Of a stretch of 64,000 nt of DNA, positions 26,901-35,592 are shown piece by piece; the first letter of the stretch is position 1; each line of letters begins with the position of its first letter. The stretch lies in assembly GCF_048553715.1 (NCBI RefSeq), contig NZ_JBLZNC010000003.1, forward strand, positions 248,001 to 312,000, in the 5' to 3' direction. Both the position numbers and the translations under genes were made by a program. The notes beneath the pieces are model-generated. The model searched no databases and was not told the origin of the DNA. It saw only the letters and a program-made list of their open reading frames with translations. The DNA is from Sagittula sp048553715 (lineage in GTDB: Bacteria; Pseudomonadota; Alphaproteobacteria; Rhodobacterales; Rhodobacteraceae).

Positions 26901-28213
26901 TGAGGGGAGTTTTGGTATCCGCTCCGGCCTCGGGCACCGGCAAGACCACGGTGATGCTGGGGCTGTTGCGCGCGCTGGCCGACCGCGGCCTGACGGTGCA
27001 GCCGTTCAAATCCGGCCCCGATTACATCGACCCGGCCTTTCACCGCGCGGCCTGTGGGCGGGCGTCCTTTAACCTCGACACCTGGGCGATGGATGCGGGG
27101 CTGCTTGACGCGCTCGCGTCCGAGGCCGAGGGGGCAGATTTCTGTGTCGCCGAAGGGTCCATGGGGCTCTATGACGGGGTCGCCACCGAAGGGCAGTCCG
27201 GTTTCGGCTCCAGCGCGGAAACCGCGCGGCGCATGGGCTGGCCGGTGGTTCTGGTCATCGACGTGGGCGGGCAGGCACAAAGCGCCGCCGCCACCGCACT
27301 GGGGTTCAAACAGTATATGCCGGATCTGCCCTTTGCGGGGGTGATCCTGAATCGCTGCGCCTCGCCGCGCCATGAGCGGCTGACCCGCTTGGGGATGGAA
27401 CGGGCCGGCATCAATGTGCTGGGCGTGCTGCCCCGTCGTGGTGATCTGGCGCTGCCGGAACGCCATCTGGGTCTGGTGCAGGCGGTGGAACACCCCGATC
27501 TGGATGCGGCCATTGCGGGCTACGCGGATTTTCTGCGCGATCATGTGGATCTGGACGCGATTTTGGCCGCCGGAGACAGTCGGGACAAGTCCCGACCTAC
27601 GCGGGCTTTGCGCCTGCCGCCCCCGCCCGCACAGCGTATCGCGCTGGCGCAGGATGCGGCGTTTTCCTTTACCTACCCGCATATCCTCAAGGGGTGGCGC
27701 GAAGCCGGGGCCGAGATCCTGCCGTTCTCGCCCCTCGCGGACGAGGCCCCCTCTGCCGAGGCCGATCTGGTCTGGTTGCCCGGCGGCTATCCCGAATTGC
27801 ACGCGGGCCAGCTGGCCGCAGCCAACACCTACCGCGCCGGTTTGCAACGCCACGCGCAGACCAAACCGGTGCATGGTGAATGCGGGGGCTACATGGCGCT
27901 GGGTGCCGCGTTGATCGACAAACAGGGCGTGCGTCACCAGATGGCGGGGCTTCTGGGGCTTGTGACCTCTTACGAGAAACGCAAGTTCCACCTTGGCTAT
28001 CGTCGCGCGACGCTGCAGGCAGCGATGCCGGGCTTTGCCGCAGGTCAGGCCCTGCGCGGTCATGAATTCCACTACTCGACCATTCTGGACGAGCCGGACC
28101 AGCCGCTGGCACAGGTCTGTGACGCCGACGGTAACCCCGTGCCCGAAACCGGATCGGTGAACGGCCATGTCACAGGCACCTTCTTTCACCTCATCACCGG
28201 AGAGCAGCCATGA
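26900..28213 (+). CDS. cobB: Cobyrinic acid a,c-diamide synthase (hydrogenobyrinate amidating)
   Basis: Amidates side chains a and c using glutamine and ATP. It is 437 aa. The N-terminal ATP domain has PASGTGKTTVMLGL (about residues 8-21), QPFKSGPDYIDPAFH and EGSMGLYDG; the C-terminal amidotransferase domain has LPGGYPELHAGQLA and the Cys of HGECGGYMALG. Odd point: a REP-like palindrome lies in frame in the linker between the two domains, translated as a basic, poorly conserved stretch (DSRDKSRPTR). Start and stop overlap neighbours. Confidence 0.95.
   Translation: MRGVLVSAPASGTGKTTVMLGLLRALADRGLTVQPFKSGPDYIDPAFHRAACGRASFNLDTWAMDAGLLDALASEAEGADFCVAEGSMGLYDGVATEGQSGFGSSAETARRMGWPVVLVIDVGGQAQSAAATALGFKQYMPDLPFAGVILNRCASPRHERLTRLGMERAGINVLGVLPRRGDLALPERHLGLVQAVEHPDLDAAIAGYADFLRDHVDLDAILAAGDSRDKSRPTRALRLPPPPAQRIALAQDAAFSFTYPHILKGWREAGAEILPFSPLADEAPSAEADLVWLPGGYPELHAGQLAAANTYRAGLQRHAQTKPVHGECGGYMALGAALIDKQGVRHQMAGLLGLVTSYEKRKFHLGYRRATLQAAMPGFAAGQALRGHEFHYSTILDEPDQPLAQVCDADGNPVPETGSVNGHVTGTFFHLITGEQP
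27579..27596. repeat. Palindromic REP-like sequence inside cobB
   Basis: GTCGGGAC, AA, GTCCCGAC, followed by CTACG. This perfect 8-bp stem reads in frame as part of the linker between the CobB domains. In style it resembles the palindrome after cobW. Confidence 0.55.
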
Positions 28214-28929
28214 GCGGTTTTGTGTCCTTCGTAGGCTCCGGCCCCGGCGACCCCGAATTGCTGACGCTCAAGGCCGTGGACCGTCTGCAGCGCGCCGATG
28301 CGGTGCTGTTTGACGACCTGTCGTCAGGGCCCATTCTGGACCACGCAGGGCCGCAGGCCGATCTGGTGGGCGTGGGCAAACGGGCGGGACGGCCCAGTCC
28401 GAAACAGGACCACGTCAGCCGCCTGCTGGTGGAATATGCCCAGACCGGCCAACGCGTGGTGCGCCTGAAATCCGGCGACAGCGGCGTGTTTGGCCGTCTC
28501 GAAGAAGAGCTGACCGCGCTCAAGGCCGCCGGCATCCCCTACGAGATCATCCCCGGCGTGCCCTCGGCAATTGCAGCGGCTGCGGCGGCAGGCATCCCCC
28601 TGACCCGGCGGCTGACCGCGCGGCGGGTGCAATTTGTCACCGGCCACGACGTCAAAGGCGTGCTGCCCGAGGATCTCAACATGGCGGCGCTGGCGGATGC
28701 GCAGGCCTCTACCGTGGTGTTCATGGGCAAGGGAACCTTTCCCCTGCTGGCGGAGGCACTGCAAGCCCACGGTCTGCCCGCCGACACGCCCGCGCTTCTG
28801 GCCGAGGACGTCTCCGGCCCCGATCAACGCATCACACGGACCACCGTTCAGGCGCTGGCCCAGCAGCTTTCGGCGGAGAAGGGCAGCAAGCCCGCGCTGA
28901 TCCTCTACGGCCCGTTGGCCGAGGCATGA
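28210..28929 (+). CDS. cobA: Uroporphyrinogen-III C-methyltransferase
   Basis: Converts uroporphyrinogen III to precorrin-2, the entry step into B12 (and siroheme). It is 239 aa, CobA type without a fused CysG dehydrogenase domain. FVGSGPGDPELLTLKAVDRL, VGVGKRAGRPSPKQD, RLKSGDSGVFGR, PGVPSAIAAAAAAGIPLTRR and FMGKGTFPLLAEAL are all canonical. It overlaps cobB by four bases. Confidence 0.95.
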   Translation: MSGFVSFVGSGPGDPELLTLKAVDRLQRADAVLFDDLSSGPILDHAGPQADLVGVGKRAGRPSPKQDHVSRLLVEYAQTGQRVVRLKSGDSGVFGRLEEELTALKAAGIPYEIIPGVPSAIAAAAAAGIPLTRRLTARRVQFVTGHDVKGVLPEDLNMAALADAQASTVVFMGKGTFPLLAEALQAHGLPADTPALLAEDVSGPDQRITRTTVQALAQQLSAEKGSKPALILYGPLAEA

Positions 28930-28939
28930 GAGGCACCCC

Positions 28940-29677
28940 ATGATCCAAAGCGCCACCCTTGTGGGCATCGGCACGGGCAGCCCCGGCCACCTCACCCGCG
29001 CGGGCGAAGCCGCCTTGCGCAGTGCCGATCTGATCCTTGTGCCGCGCAAGGGTGCGGGCAAAGACGATCTGGCCGACATTCGTCTGCACCTGCTCGAGCA
29101 GATCGGCGTCACAGCGAAAATCGCGTTTTTCGACTACCCCACGCGCGACGAAAACCTGCCCTATCTGGAACGGGTGGCGCGCTGGCATGACGAGATCGCC
29201 CGCCGCTGGCAGCAGGCCGCAGGCCCCGCCGCCCATGTGGCGCTGCTGGTCTGGGGCGACCCGTCGTTCTACGACAGCACAATGCGGATTGCCGCGCGGC
29301 TGACGGATCAGACAAACATCCGCGTTCTGCCGGGGATCACCGCCGTGCAGGCGCTGACCGCCGCCCATGCCATTCCGCTGAACACGGTCAACGGGCGCAT
29401 CCTGACCACGACGGGGCGCCGCCTGCGCGAGGACGGCTGGCCCGAGACGGCGGAAACCGTGGTCACGGTTCTGGACGGGGAATGCAGCTTTCAGTCCTTG
29501 CGGGGGCAGGGGCTGTATCTGTGGTGGGGGGCGTATCTGGGCATGCCGGAACAGATCCTCGATCACGGCCCGCTGGACGAGGTCACAGACCGCATCATCG
29601 CCACCCGCGCCGAGGCACGCGCCCGCCACGGATGGATCATGGACACCTATCTGATGCGGGCGCAGGCGGCGGAGTGA
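28940..29677 (+). CDS. cobF: Precorrin-6A synthase (deacetylating)
   Basis: SAM-dependent C-1 methylase that also removes the acetyl group, specific to the aerobic pathway. It is 245 aa with GIGTGSPGHLTRAGEAAL, LVPRKGAGKDDLADIR, FFDYPTRDENLPYL, LLVWGDPSFYDSTMRIA and LPGITAVQALTAAHAIPLN. It closes the cobL run, 10 bases behind cobA, and converges on the glucosylglycerol genes. Confidence 0.95.
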   Translation: MIQSATLVGIGTGSPGHLTRAGEAALRSADLILVPRKGAGKDDLADIRLHLLEQIGVTAKIAFFDYPTRDENLPYLERVARWHDEIARRWQQAAGPAAHVALLVWGDPSFYDSTMRIAARLTDQTNIRVLPGITAVQALTAAHAIPLNTVNGRILTTTGRRLREDGWPETAETVVTVLDGECSFQSLRGQGLYLWWGAYLGMPEQILDHGPLDEVTDRIIATRAEARARHGWIMDTYLMRAQAAE

Positions 29678-29698
29678 TCCGCCCGCCTGCAAAGCTCA

Positions 29699-31216
29699 TC
29701 AGGCGGCCTCGAAACTTGGCCCTTTGACGCCAAGGTCCAGCGCCTGCATCTGGTCCTCTGCCCAAAAGCGGATGTCCTGCTTGGCCACCAGCTTGCGCGC
29801 CACCGCCATGCGGCCCCGGCGTTCGTCCTCCGGCATCTCCAGCGCATGCAGCAGCGCGCTGTCCATGCTCTTGTTGCTGAACGGGTTTGTGGGCACAGCC
29901 GTCGCAAGTTCCACCGCAGCGCCTGCGAATTCCGACAGCACCAGAACGCCGTCCCCATCAGTGCGCGCGGCGCAGAATTCCTTGCACACAAGGTTCATGC
30001 CATCCGCCAGCGGGGTGATCCACGCCACATCTGCCGCGCGGTAATAAGCCACCAGATCGCGGAACGGCACGGGCCGCGAAATCAGCACCAAGGGCTGCCA
30101 GTCAAAGCTGCCAAAGCGCCCGTTGATCCGGCCTGCCATGCTTTCCAGCTCTTCCTGGATTTGCTGATAGGCGGTCATATTCGCGTTTGCCGCCACAGAC
30201 ACATGCATCAGCTGCACCTTGCCGCGCAGATCGGGGTTCTCTTCCAGCAGACGTTCATAAGATGCCAGCTGTTCGACACCGCCCTTGGTGTAATCGGTGC
30301 GCCCCACCGACAGGATCAGACGGCGGTCTCCCAGCTCGGCGCGGATCTCGGCCTCGCGCTTGGCGGTGACGTCGTTTTTCGCCAGCTCCTCGATGTAATC
30401 CACATCAACGCCCACGGGGCTTGCCGCCAGCTTCACCGTGCGCCCCTCATAGGCAAGCTCGGTGACCACGGATTGCTCTGACAGGGCAGAGGTCTGGTTG
30501 TTCAGCTCCGGCTTCACCTTCTCGCGCTTTTGGGTATCCACCTCCAGCAGCGAGCGCGCAGCAGAGACGAAATTGTTCACATAACGCGGGATGTGAAAGC
30601 CCACCACATCACAGGCCAGCAGCGATTCAAGGATCTCCTTGCGCCACGGCAGCACGTTGAAAATATCCGCGCCGGGAAAGGGCGTGTGGTGGAAAAAGCT
30701 GATCTTCACGTCGGGGCGCAGGGTGCGCAGATAGCCCGGCACCAGCCATAGGTTGTAGTCGTGCACCCAGACCACGGCACCGGGGGCAGCCTCTTCGGCG
30801 GCGGCCTCGGCAAAGGCCCAGTTCACCTCGCGGAAGGTCGACCAATCCACGGGGTCATAGTTATAGCGTTCCTTGAACCCGTGCAGGATCGGCCAAAAGG
30901 CTTCTTTGGACGTGATGTGGTAAAAGCTGCTCACCTGTTCCGGCGTCAGCGGCAGGCGCGAGACATTGTAAGTGCCATAAGCGTCCGAGATTTCCACCAC
31001 GCGGTCGAATTCGGGGTTGGACGGATCATCGGCGTGTTTCCATGCCACCCAAGCGCCCTTGTCGAAACGGCCGAAAAAGGATTTCAGCGTGGGCACGATA
31101 CCGTTGGGGGATTTGTTTTCGCGGTATTCGATCTTGCCATCCACTTCGACTTCTTCGTAGGGCTGGCGGTGGTAGACGATCACAAGATTGGAGCGGTCCT
31201 GTTCAGCAGAGGGCAT
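29699..31216 (-). CDS. ggpS: Glucosylglycerol-phosphate synthase (GT20 family)
   Basis: Retaining glycosyltransferase of 505 aa that should couple ADP-glucose and glycerol-3-phosphate to glucosylglycerol-phosphate. It belongs to the trehalose-phosphate-synthase family, but the N-terminus reads VIVYHRQPYEEV then KSPNGIVPTLKSFF, as in cyanobacterial GgpS, instead of the OtsA start VVSNR...GGL. Further blocks are WVHDYNLWLVPGYL, FFHHTPFPGADIFNVLPW, SVGRTDYTKGG, AGRINGRFG and TPLADGMNLVCKEF. Neighbours agree: a HAD phosphatase and gpsA, which supplies glycerol-3-phosphate, lie directly upstream. A trehalose role is the alternative but is less likely. Confidence 0.85.
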   Translation of the reverse strand: MPSAEQDRSNLVIVYHRQPYEEVEVDGKIEYRENKSPNGIVPTLKSFFGRFDKGAWVAWKHADDPSNPEFDRVVEISDAYGTYNVSRLPLTPEQVSSFYHITSKEAFWPILHGFKERYNYDPVDWSTFREVNWAFAEAAAEEAAPGAVVWVHDYNLWLVPGYLRTLRPDVKISFFHHTPFPGADIFNVLPWRKEILESLLACDVVGFHIPRYVNNFVSAARSLLEVDTQKREKVKPELNNQTSALSEQSVVTELAYEGRTVKLAASPVGVDVDYIEELAKNDVTAKREAEIRAELGDRRLILSVGRTDYTKGGVEQLASYERLLEENPDLRGKVQLMHVSVAANANMTAYQQIQEELESMAGRINGRFGSFDWQPLVLISRPVPFRDLVAYYRAADVAWITPLADGMNLVCKEFCAARTDGDGVLVLSEFAGAAVELATAVPTNPFSNKSMDSALLHALEMPEDERRGRMAVARKLVAKQDIRFWAEDQMQALDLGVKGPSFEAA

Positions 31217-31219
31217 GGA

Positions 31220-31993
31220 TTATCCTTTCGGTGTGTCGTGAAGATCGAGCGCGTCAATCGCCTCGAGAATGCCTGCCGCGCCATGGGCGCGGGCGCGGTA
31301 GACGTCATCGGTCAGCTGGGCCAACAGATCGGCCTCGGAGTTGCCCACGGCCACAGCGGGAAGGCCCGACACCAGCATGGACAGATCGTTCATCGTATCG
31401 CCCGCGCACAGGGTGGTAGCGGGGTTCAGGCCCAGATGATCCACCAGACGGCGGATCGACGGGCCTTTGGACACGCCTTTGGGCAACACGTCGAAATAGC
31501 GGTTGTCCGAGATCAGCCAGTCGTGGCCCATCTCCTCGACCCGTTGCTTGGCGCTGGGGTCAAAGACATCGGGGTTCAGGTCATAGCTGACACGGTAGCG
31601 GAATGCGGTGTTCTGCAGCGTCAGCCCGGGGTGGCCGTCCAACGTGGCGCGCACCACCGCGCCCGCGTCTTTCCAGCGGGCGGCGATGTCCTCTTCCAAT
31701 GCAGGGATCGGGGTCACATGGCCGTCGGCGGTGACCTCGGCAATCGTGGTGCCCACGTCGCCCACCACATATTCCGGCCATGGCAGACCCCTCTCGCGGC
31801 ACATCTGCATGATGAATTCGGGATCGCGTCCGGTGACAAAGATCAGCCCGATGCTGTCGCGGTTCGCCTCGATCCAGTCGTACAGGCGCGCCCGATCTGC
31901 GTCCGTGCCACCAAGGAACGTGCCGTCAAGATCGGTGGCCAGCGTGAACCGGCGGTCGGCAATGGCGGGGCGGGGGGCGGTGTGGACGTTCAT
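31220..31993 (-). CDS. HAD-superfamily phosphatase, probable glucosylglycerol-phosphate phosphatase
   Basis: A 257-aa HAD hydrolase of the Cof/sucrose-phosphatase type. The DxDGT nucleophile motif is TDLDGTFLGG (about residues 21-30), motif II is IFVTGR, the conserved Lys fits PKGVSKGPSIRRL and motif IV is CAGDTMNDLSML. It lies between gpsA (ATGA overlap) and ggpS (3-base spacer), so removal of phosphate from glucosylglycerol-phosphate is the natural role. In some Pseudomonas a comparable HAD domain is fused to GgpS. Start: the Met overlapping the gpsA stop; the open frame extends 31 codons upstream without domain similarity. Confidence 0.82.
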   Translation of the reverse strand: MNVHTAPRPAIADRRFTLATDLDGTFLGGTDADRARLYDWIEANRDSIGLIFVTGRDPEFIMQMCRERGLPWPEYVVGDVGTTIAEVTADGHVTPIPALEEDIAARWKDAGAVVRATLDGHPGLTLQNTAFRYRVSYDLNPDVFDPSAKQRVEEMGHDWLISDNRYFDVLPKGVSKGPSIRRLVDHLGLNPATTLCAGDTMNDLSMLVSGLPAVAVGNSEADLLAQLTDDVYRARAHGAAGILEAIDALDLHDTPKG

Positions 31994-33123
31994 GCGTGGC
32001 CTCCGAAGGGCAGGGAATGTTGCGGCGCAGGGTGGTCGATGGACAGATCCAGCGCATAGGGTTCCGCCTCGATCGGGCGGGCCCACAGGGCGCTGAACGC
32101 CTCTTGCAGATCGGCGCCTTCGTGCAGGATGGCGTGTACGGTCTCACAGATCGGCATGGGCACCCCCACGCGTGCTGCCAGATCGGTGACAGAGACGGCG
32201 TTGACCTCGCCCTCGACCACGACATTGCGGCCCTCGAAACAGTTGGGGCGGGGGATGCCCTGACCCAGCTGATGGCCCAGCGACATGTTGCGCGAGGTGG
32301 TCGACGAACAGGTCAGCGTCAGATCGCCCGCGCCCGACAGGCCGGTGACCGTCTCGCGCCGCCCGCCCAAGGCTGTGGCCAGCAGCTTCATCTCGTCGAT
32401 GCCACGGGTGATCAGCGCCGCGCGGGTGTTCTCGGCAAAGCCCGCGCCGGACATCATCCCGCAGGCGATGGCGATCACGTTCTTGACCGCGCCACCGACC
32501 TCGACCCCGACCAGATCGTCGGACACATAGGGGCGAAAGCCATGGCCAGACAGGGTCAGCGCCATCCGCGCGGCGGGGCTTTGATCCGGTTTCAGCCGGT
32601 CGTGATAGGAAAAGGCGAAGGCGACGGTGGCCGCCGTGGGATGATCCAGCGCGGTCTCGCGCGCGAATGTGGGGCCAGACACCGCGCCCACCGGATGGCC
32701 GGGCAGCTCGTCGCTGACCACCTCGGACAGCAGCAGGCCGGTGCGCCGCTCAACCCCCTTGCACGCCAGCGCCAACGGCACATCCGCAGGCAGGTGCGGC
32801 GCAATCGCCTGACACATGGCGCGCAATGTCAGTGAAGGGGTGGCAAGGATCACAGCCTGCGTGCCGGAAAGCGCCTCCGCCAGATCCGATGTCGCCGTAA
32901 TCGCCTCGGGCAGATCCACACCCTGCAGGTAATCGCCGTTCTGTCCGCTGGCATTGATCGCATCCGCCTGCTCTGGTCTGCGCGCCCACAGGCGGACGTT
33001 GTGCCCGTTGCGGGCGATGACGGCGGCCAAGGCGGTCCCCCAACTGCCTGCACCAAGAACGGTGACGCTACTGTAGGGGTCGGGGGCGGGGGGCTGGATC
33101 TGATCCTTGATAGCGGGCCTCAT
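31990..33123 (-). CDS. gpsA: NAD(P)H-dependent glycerol-3-phosphate dehydrogenase
   Basis: Reduces dihydroxyacetone phosphate to sn-glycerol-3-phosphate, for phospholipids and here probably also as GgpS acceptor. The N-terminal NAD loop is VLGAGSWGTALA; ALACKGVE carries the catalytic-domain Lys and GGAVKNVIAIACGMM the second; the C-terminal PICETVHAILHEG is typical. The chosen ATG gives 377 aa with an 18-residue extension before the Rossmann strand; an ATG nine codons upstream (33150) is an alternative, and neither has a strong ribosome site. It is first gene of the gpsA-phosphatase-ggpS unit. Confidence 0.92.
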   Translation of the reverse strand: MRPAIKDQIQPPAPDPYSSVTVLGAGSWGTALAAVIARNGHNVRLWARRPEQADAINASGQNGDYLQGVDLPEAITATSDLAEALSGTQAVILATPSLTLRAMCQAIAPHLPADVPLALACKGVERRTGLLLSEVVSDELPGHPVGAVSGPTFARETALDHPTAATVAFAFSYHDRLKPDQSPAARMALTLSGHGFRPYVSDDLVGVEVGGAVKNVIAIACGMMSGAGFAENTRAALITRGIDEMKLLATALGGRRETVTGLSGAGDLTLTCSSTTSRNMSLGHQLGQGIPRPNCFEGRNVVVEGEVNAVSVTDLAARVGVPMPICETVHAILHEGADLQEAFSALWARPIEAEPYALDLSIDHPAPQHSLPFGGHA

Positions 33124-33313
33124 CTGTCGTTTCCATGTCTGCGCTGACATCAACGCATGAGCATCAGCTCACACGCGTAACTAACGGACAAAGCCTTTGA
33201 GGGTTCCTTAAGGGCAGGAATTTTTCTGCATCGCGGCATCAAACGCCGCCCGCTGCCGGGCCTAGGCGGCCAAATGCCCAAAAATCCGACGAAACAAAAA
33301 CATCCAAAAGTTG

Positions 33314-33343
33314 CAAAAAGCCCCCGCAGTCTCCTGCGAGGGC
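33314..33343 (-). terminator. Rho-independent terminator of the aapJQMP operon
   Basis: On the minus strand GCCCTCGCAG, loop GAGA, CTGCGGGGGC, then TTTTTG: a 10-bp stem with one G-U pair, 27 bases past the aapP stop. Confidence 0.85.
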
Positions 33344-33369
33344 CCCTCATCTCGATAAATGCAAAATCC

Positions 33370-34149
33370 TCAGTGGCCGAGGATCTGGCTCAGGAACAGC
33401 TTGGTCCGGTCGCTTTGCGGGTTGTTAAAGAACGCTTCCGGCTCGTTTTGTTCAACGATCTGGCCCTGATCCATAAAGATCACGCGGTTCGCCACCTGAC
33501 GGGCAAAGCCCATCTCGTGGGTCACACACAGCATGGTCATGCCTTCCTCGGCCAGCTCGATCATGGTGTCGAGCACCTCTTTGATCATCTCCGGGTCCAG
33601 CGCCGATGTGGGTTCGTCAAACAGCATCACCCGCGGCTTCATGCACAGCGAACGGGCAATCGCCACACGCTGCTGCTGACCACCGGACAACTGGCCGGGG
33701 TATTTGTTGGCCTGATCGGGGATCTTCACCTTTTCAAGGTAATGCATCGCCGTCTCGATGGCTTCTTTCTTGGGCGTCTTGCGCACCCAGATCGGCGCCA
33801 GCGTGCAGTTTTCCAGAATGGTCAGATGCGGGAACAGGTTGAAGTGCTGAAAGCACATGCCGACCTCGGACCGGATCTTGTCGATGTTCTTCAGATCGTT
33901 GGTCAGGCGCGTGCCATCCACGTCGATGGTGCCCTGCTGGTGTTCTTCCAGCGCGTTGATGCAACGGATCATGGTGGATTTGCCGGACCCCGAGGGGCCA
34001 CAGATCACGATGCGTTCGCCCTGATAGACCGTCAGGTTGATGTCGCGCAGAACATGGAACGTGCCGTACCATTTGTTCATGTTGCTGATCTGGATGGCGA
34101 CCTCGTCAGAGACCTGCATCTGCGATTGTGCGGTTGCGTGTTCAGTCAT
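33370..34149 (-). CDS. aapP: General L-amino-acid ABC transporter, ATP-binding protein
   Basis: ATPase of 259 aa that powers the AapJQMP polar/general amino-acid importer. Walker A is GPSGSGKS, the Q-loop is in FQHFNLFPHLT, the ABC signature is LSGGQQQRVAIARSL, Walker B is MLFDEPTSALDPE and the switch His is in VTHEMGF. Last gene of the operon, followed by a strong terminator. It belongs to the polar amino-acid (HisP/GlnQ) subfamily. Confidence 0.95.
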   Translation of the reverse strand: MTEHATAQSQMQVSDEVAIQISNMNKWYGTFHVLRDINLTVYQGERIVICGPSGSGKSTMIRCINALEEHQQGTIDVDGTRLTNDLKNIDKIRSEVGMCFQHFNLFPHLTILENCTLAPIWVRKTPKKEAIETAMHYLEKVKIPDQANKYPGQLSGGQQQRVAIARSLCMKPRVMLFDEPTSALDPEMIKEVLDTMIELAEEGMTMLCVTHEMGFARQVANRVIFMDQGQIVEQNEPEAFFNNPQSDRTKLFLSQILGH

Positions 34150-34164
34150 TGGTTAAGTCTCCTC

Positions 34165-35574
34165 TTACCGGTGCGACCGGTCGAGTTTGCGTTCCATATG
34201 GACGGAGTAACGGGACATGCCGAAGCAGAAGATGAAGTAGATCAGCGCGATCACCAGATAGCCGGTGTAGGCCGTGGTGGGGGTCGCCCACTCCGGGTCC
34301 TTCAGCGTGGCCAGCAGGATGCCCAACAGGTCAAAGATCGAGATGATCAGCACCAGCGTGGTGTCCTTGAACAGGCCGATAAAGGTGTTCACGATGCCGG
34401 GGATCACGGTGGTCAGCGCCTGCGGCATGATGATCAGCCGCATCTGCTGCCAGAACGACAGCCCAAGGCTCATACCGCCCTCGTACTGGCCCTTCGGGAT
34501 CGCCTGCAGGCCGCCGCGAATGACCTCTGCCATATAGGCGGAGGCAAACAGGATCACACCGATCATGGCGCGCAGCAGCTTGTTGAAATCAACACCGGGC
34601 TCAAGGAAATACGGCAGCATCGCCGAGGCAAAGAACAGCACCGAGATCAGCGGGATGCCACGGACCACTTCGATGAAGATGACCGAGGAATACTTGATGA
34701 TCGGCGCGTTCGACCGACGCCCCAGCGCCAGCAACATGCCAAAGGGCAGCGACACCACGATACCGGCAATGGCCACCACCAGCGTGATGGTCAGACCACC
34801 CCATTTGTTGGTTTCCACCACTTCCGTGCCCAGCGTCAGGTCGACGGCCATGGTCACCAGCGGCAGCACCGCAAACATGCCTACGACGATCACGCCCATC
34901 AGCAACGCAGGGGCAAAGGCCTGACCCACATCGCCGAACTTGCCGGAGGCCGCCAGCCACCAGCCCGCGCCCAGCACCGCCGCCACAAGGGCAGGGAACC
35001 ACACACCGGCAAAGATATGGCCCAGATCGCCATTGTCCTCGACCGGCATACCGTTGAGCAGCACATAGGCCAGCAGCGGATAGCCCAGCAGCATGAAGGC
35101 CGCGACCTTGCCTTTGTGCTTGTTGATGAACACCAGCCAGCCGATGCCAATGGCCAGCAGGGCAAACAGCACATCGACGCGCCAGACTTCTTCACGCGGG
35201 TAGAAGCCGTACATGAACTGGTACCATTTGGCCTGAACATAGGGCCAGCAAGCGCCGGTCGGGTTGGGCAGGCAGGCCTCGCGCTTGAGCCCTTCGGGAT
35301 CGCCAAAGGTGGCCGAGAACAGCGCAAAGTCCAGCAGCGTCCATGTCATCCAGATCAGCGCATAGGCGGTGAAGACCGTGATGATGGTCATCAGGATCGA
35401 GGTGACCGCCTTGGCCGGTGAGGAATAATCCGCCATCGAGGCAAAGATATTCCGCCACAGCCACGCGCCGACGCCGATTTCCGATTTCGGCGCAGGCAAT
35501 GTGGGCGCGTCCTCGGTGCGGACATAGGCGACTTCGTGGTTGAAGGCGGGGTGATCTACAGGTCTGTCAATCAT
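34165..35574 (-). CDS. aapM: General L-amino-acid ABC transporter, permease AapM
   Basis: Inner-membrane permease of 469 aa with many hydrophobic segments. The cytoplasmic coupling region EVIRGGLQAIPKGQYEGGMSLG (read in two parts: EVIRGGLQAIPKGQ and EGGMSLGLSF) is the EAA loop of amino-acid permeases. The long N-terminal extension with extra membrane segments, including PTGACWPYVQAKWYQF, is characteristic of AapM rather than of simple HisM proteins. It pairs with AapQ, encoded 18 bases upstream. Confidence 0.93.
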   Translation of the reverse strand: MIDRPVDHPAFNHEVAYVRTEDAPTLPAPKSEIGVGAWLWRNIFASMADYSSPAKAVTSILMTIITVFTAYALIWMTWTLLDFALFSATFGDPEGLKREACLPNPTGACWPYVQAKWYQFMYGFYPREEVWRVDVLFALLAIGIGWLVFINKHKGKVAAFMLLGYPLLAYVLLNGMPVEDNGDLGHIFAGVWFPALVAAVLGAGWWLAASGKFGDVGQAFAPALLMGVIVVGMFAVLPLVTMAVDLTLGTEVVETNKWGGLTITLVVAIAGIVVSLPFGMLLALGRRSNAPIIKYSSVIFIEVVRGIPLISVLFFASAMLPYFLEPGVDFNKLLRAMIGVILFASAYMAEVIRGGLQAIPKGQYEGGMSLGLSFWQQMRLIIMPQALTTVIPGIVNTFIGLFKDTTLVLIISIFDLLGILLATLKDPEWATPTTAYTGYLVIALIYFIFCFGMSRYSVHMERKLDRSHR

Positions 35575-35592
35575 TGTTGTTTTCTCCCGACC

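Noticed and set aside
29699..31216. Trehalose-6-phosphate synthase (otsA) as the name for the GT20 gene
   Set aside because: The N-terminal motif and the gpsA plus phosphatase neighbours fit GgpS better; there is no otsB-type neighbour.
33274..35421. Plus-strand open frame of 715 codons, rich in His, Gln and Arg
   Set aside because: Antisense to aapP and aapM. The His/Gln/Arg-rich product is typical of reverse-strand reading of high-GC genes.
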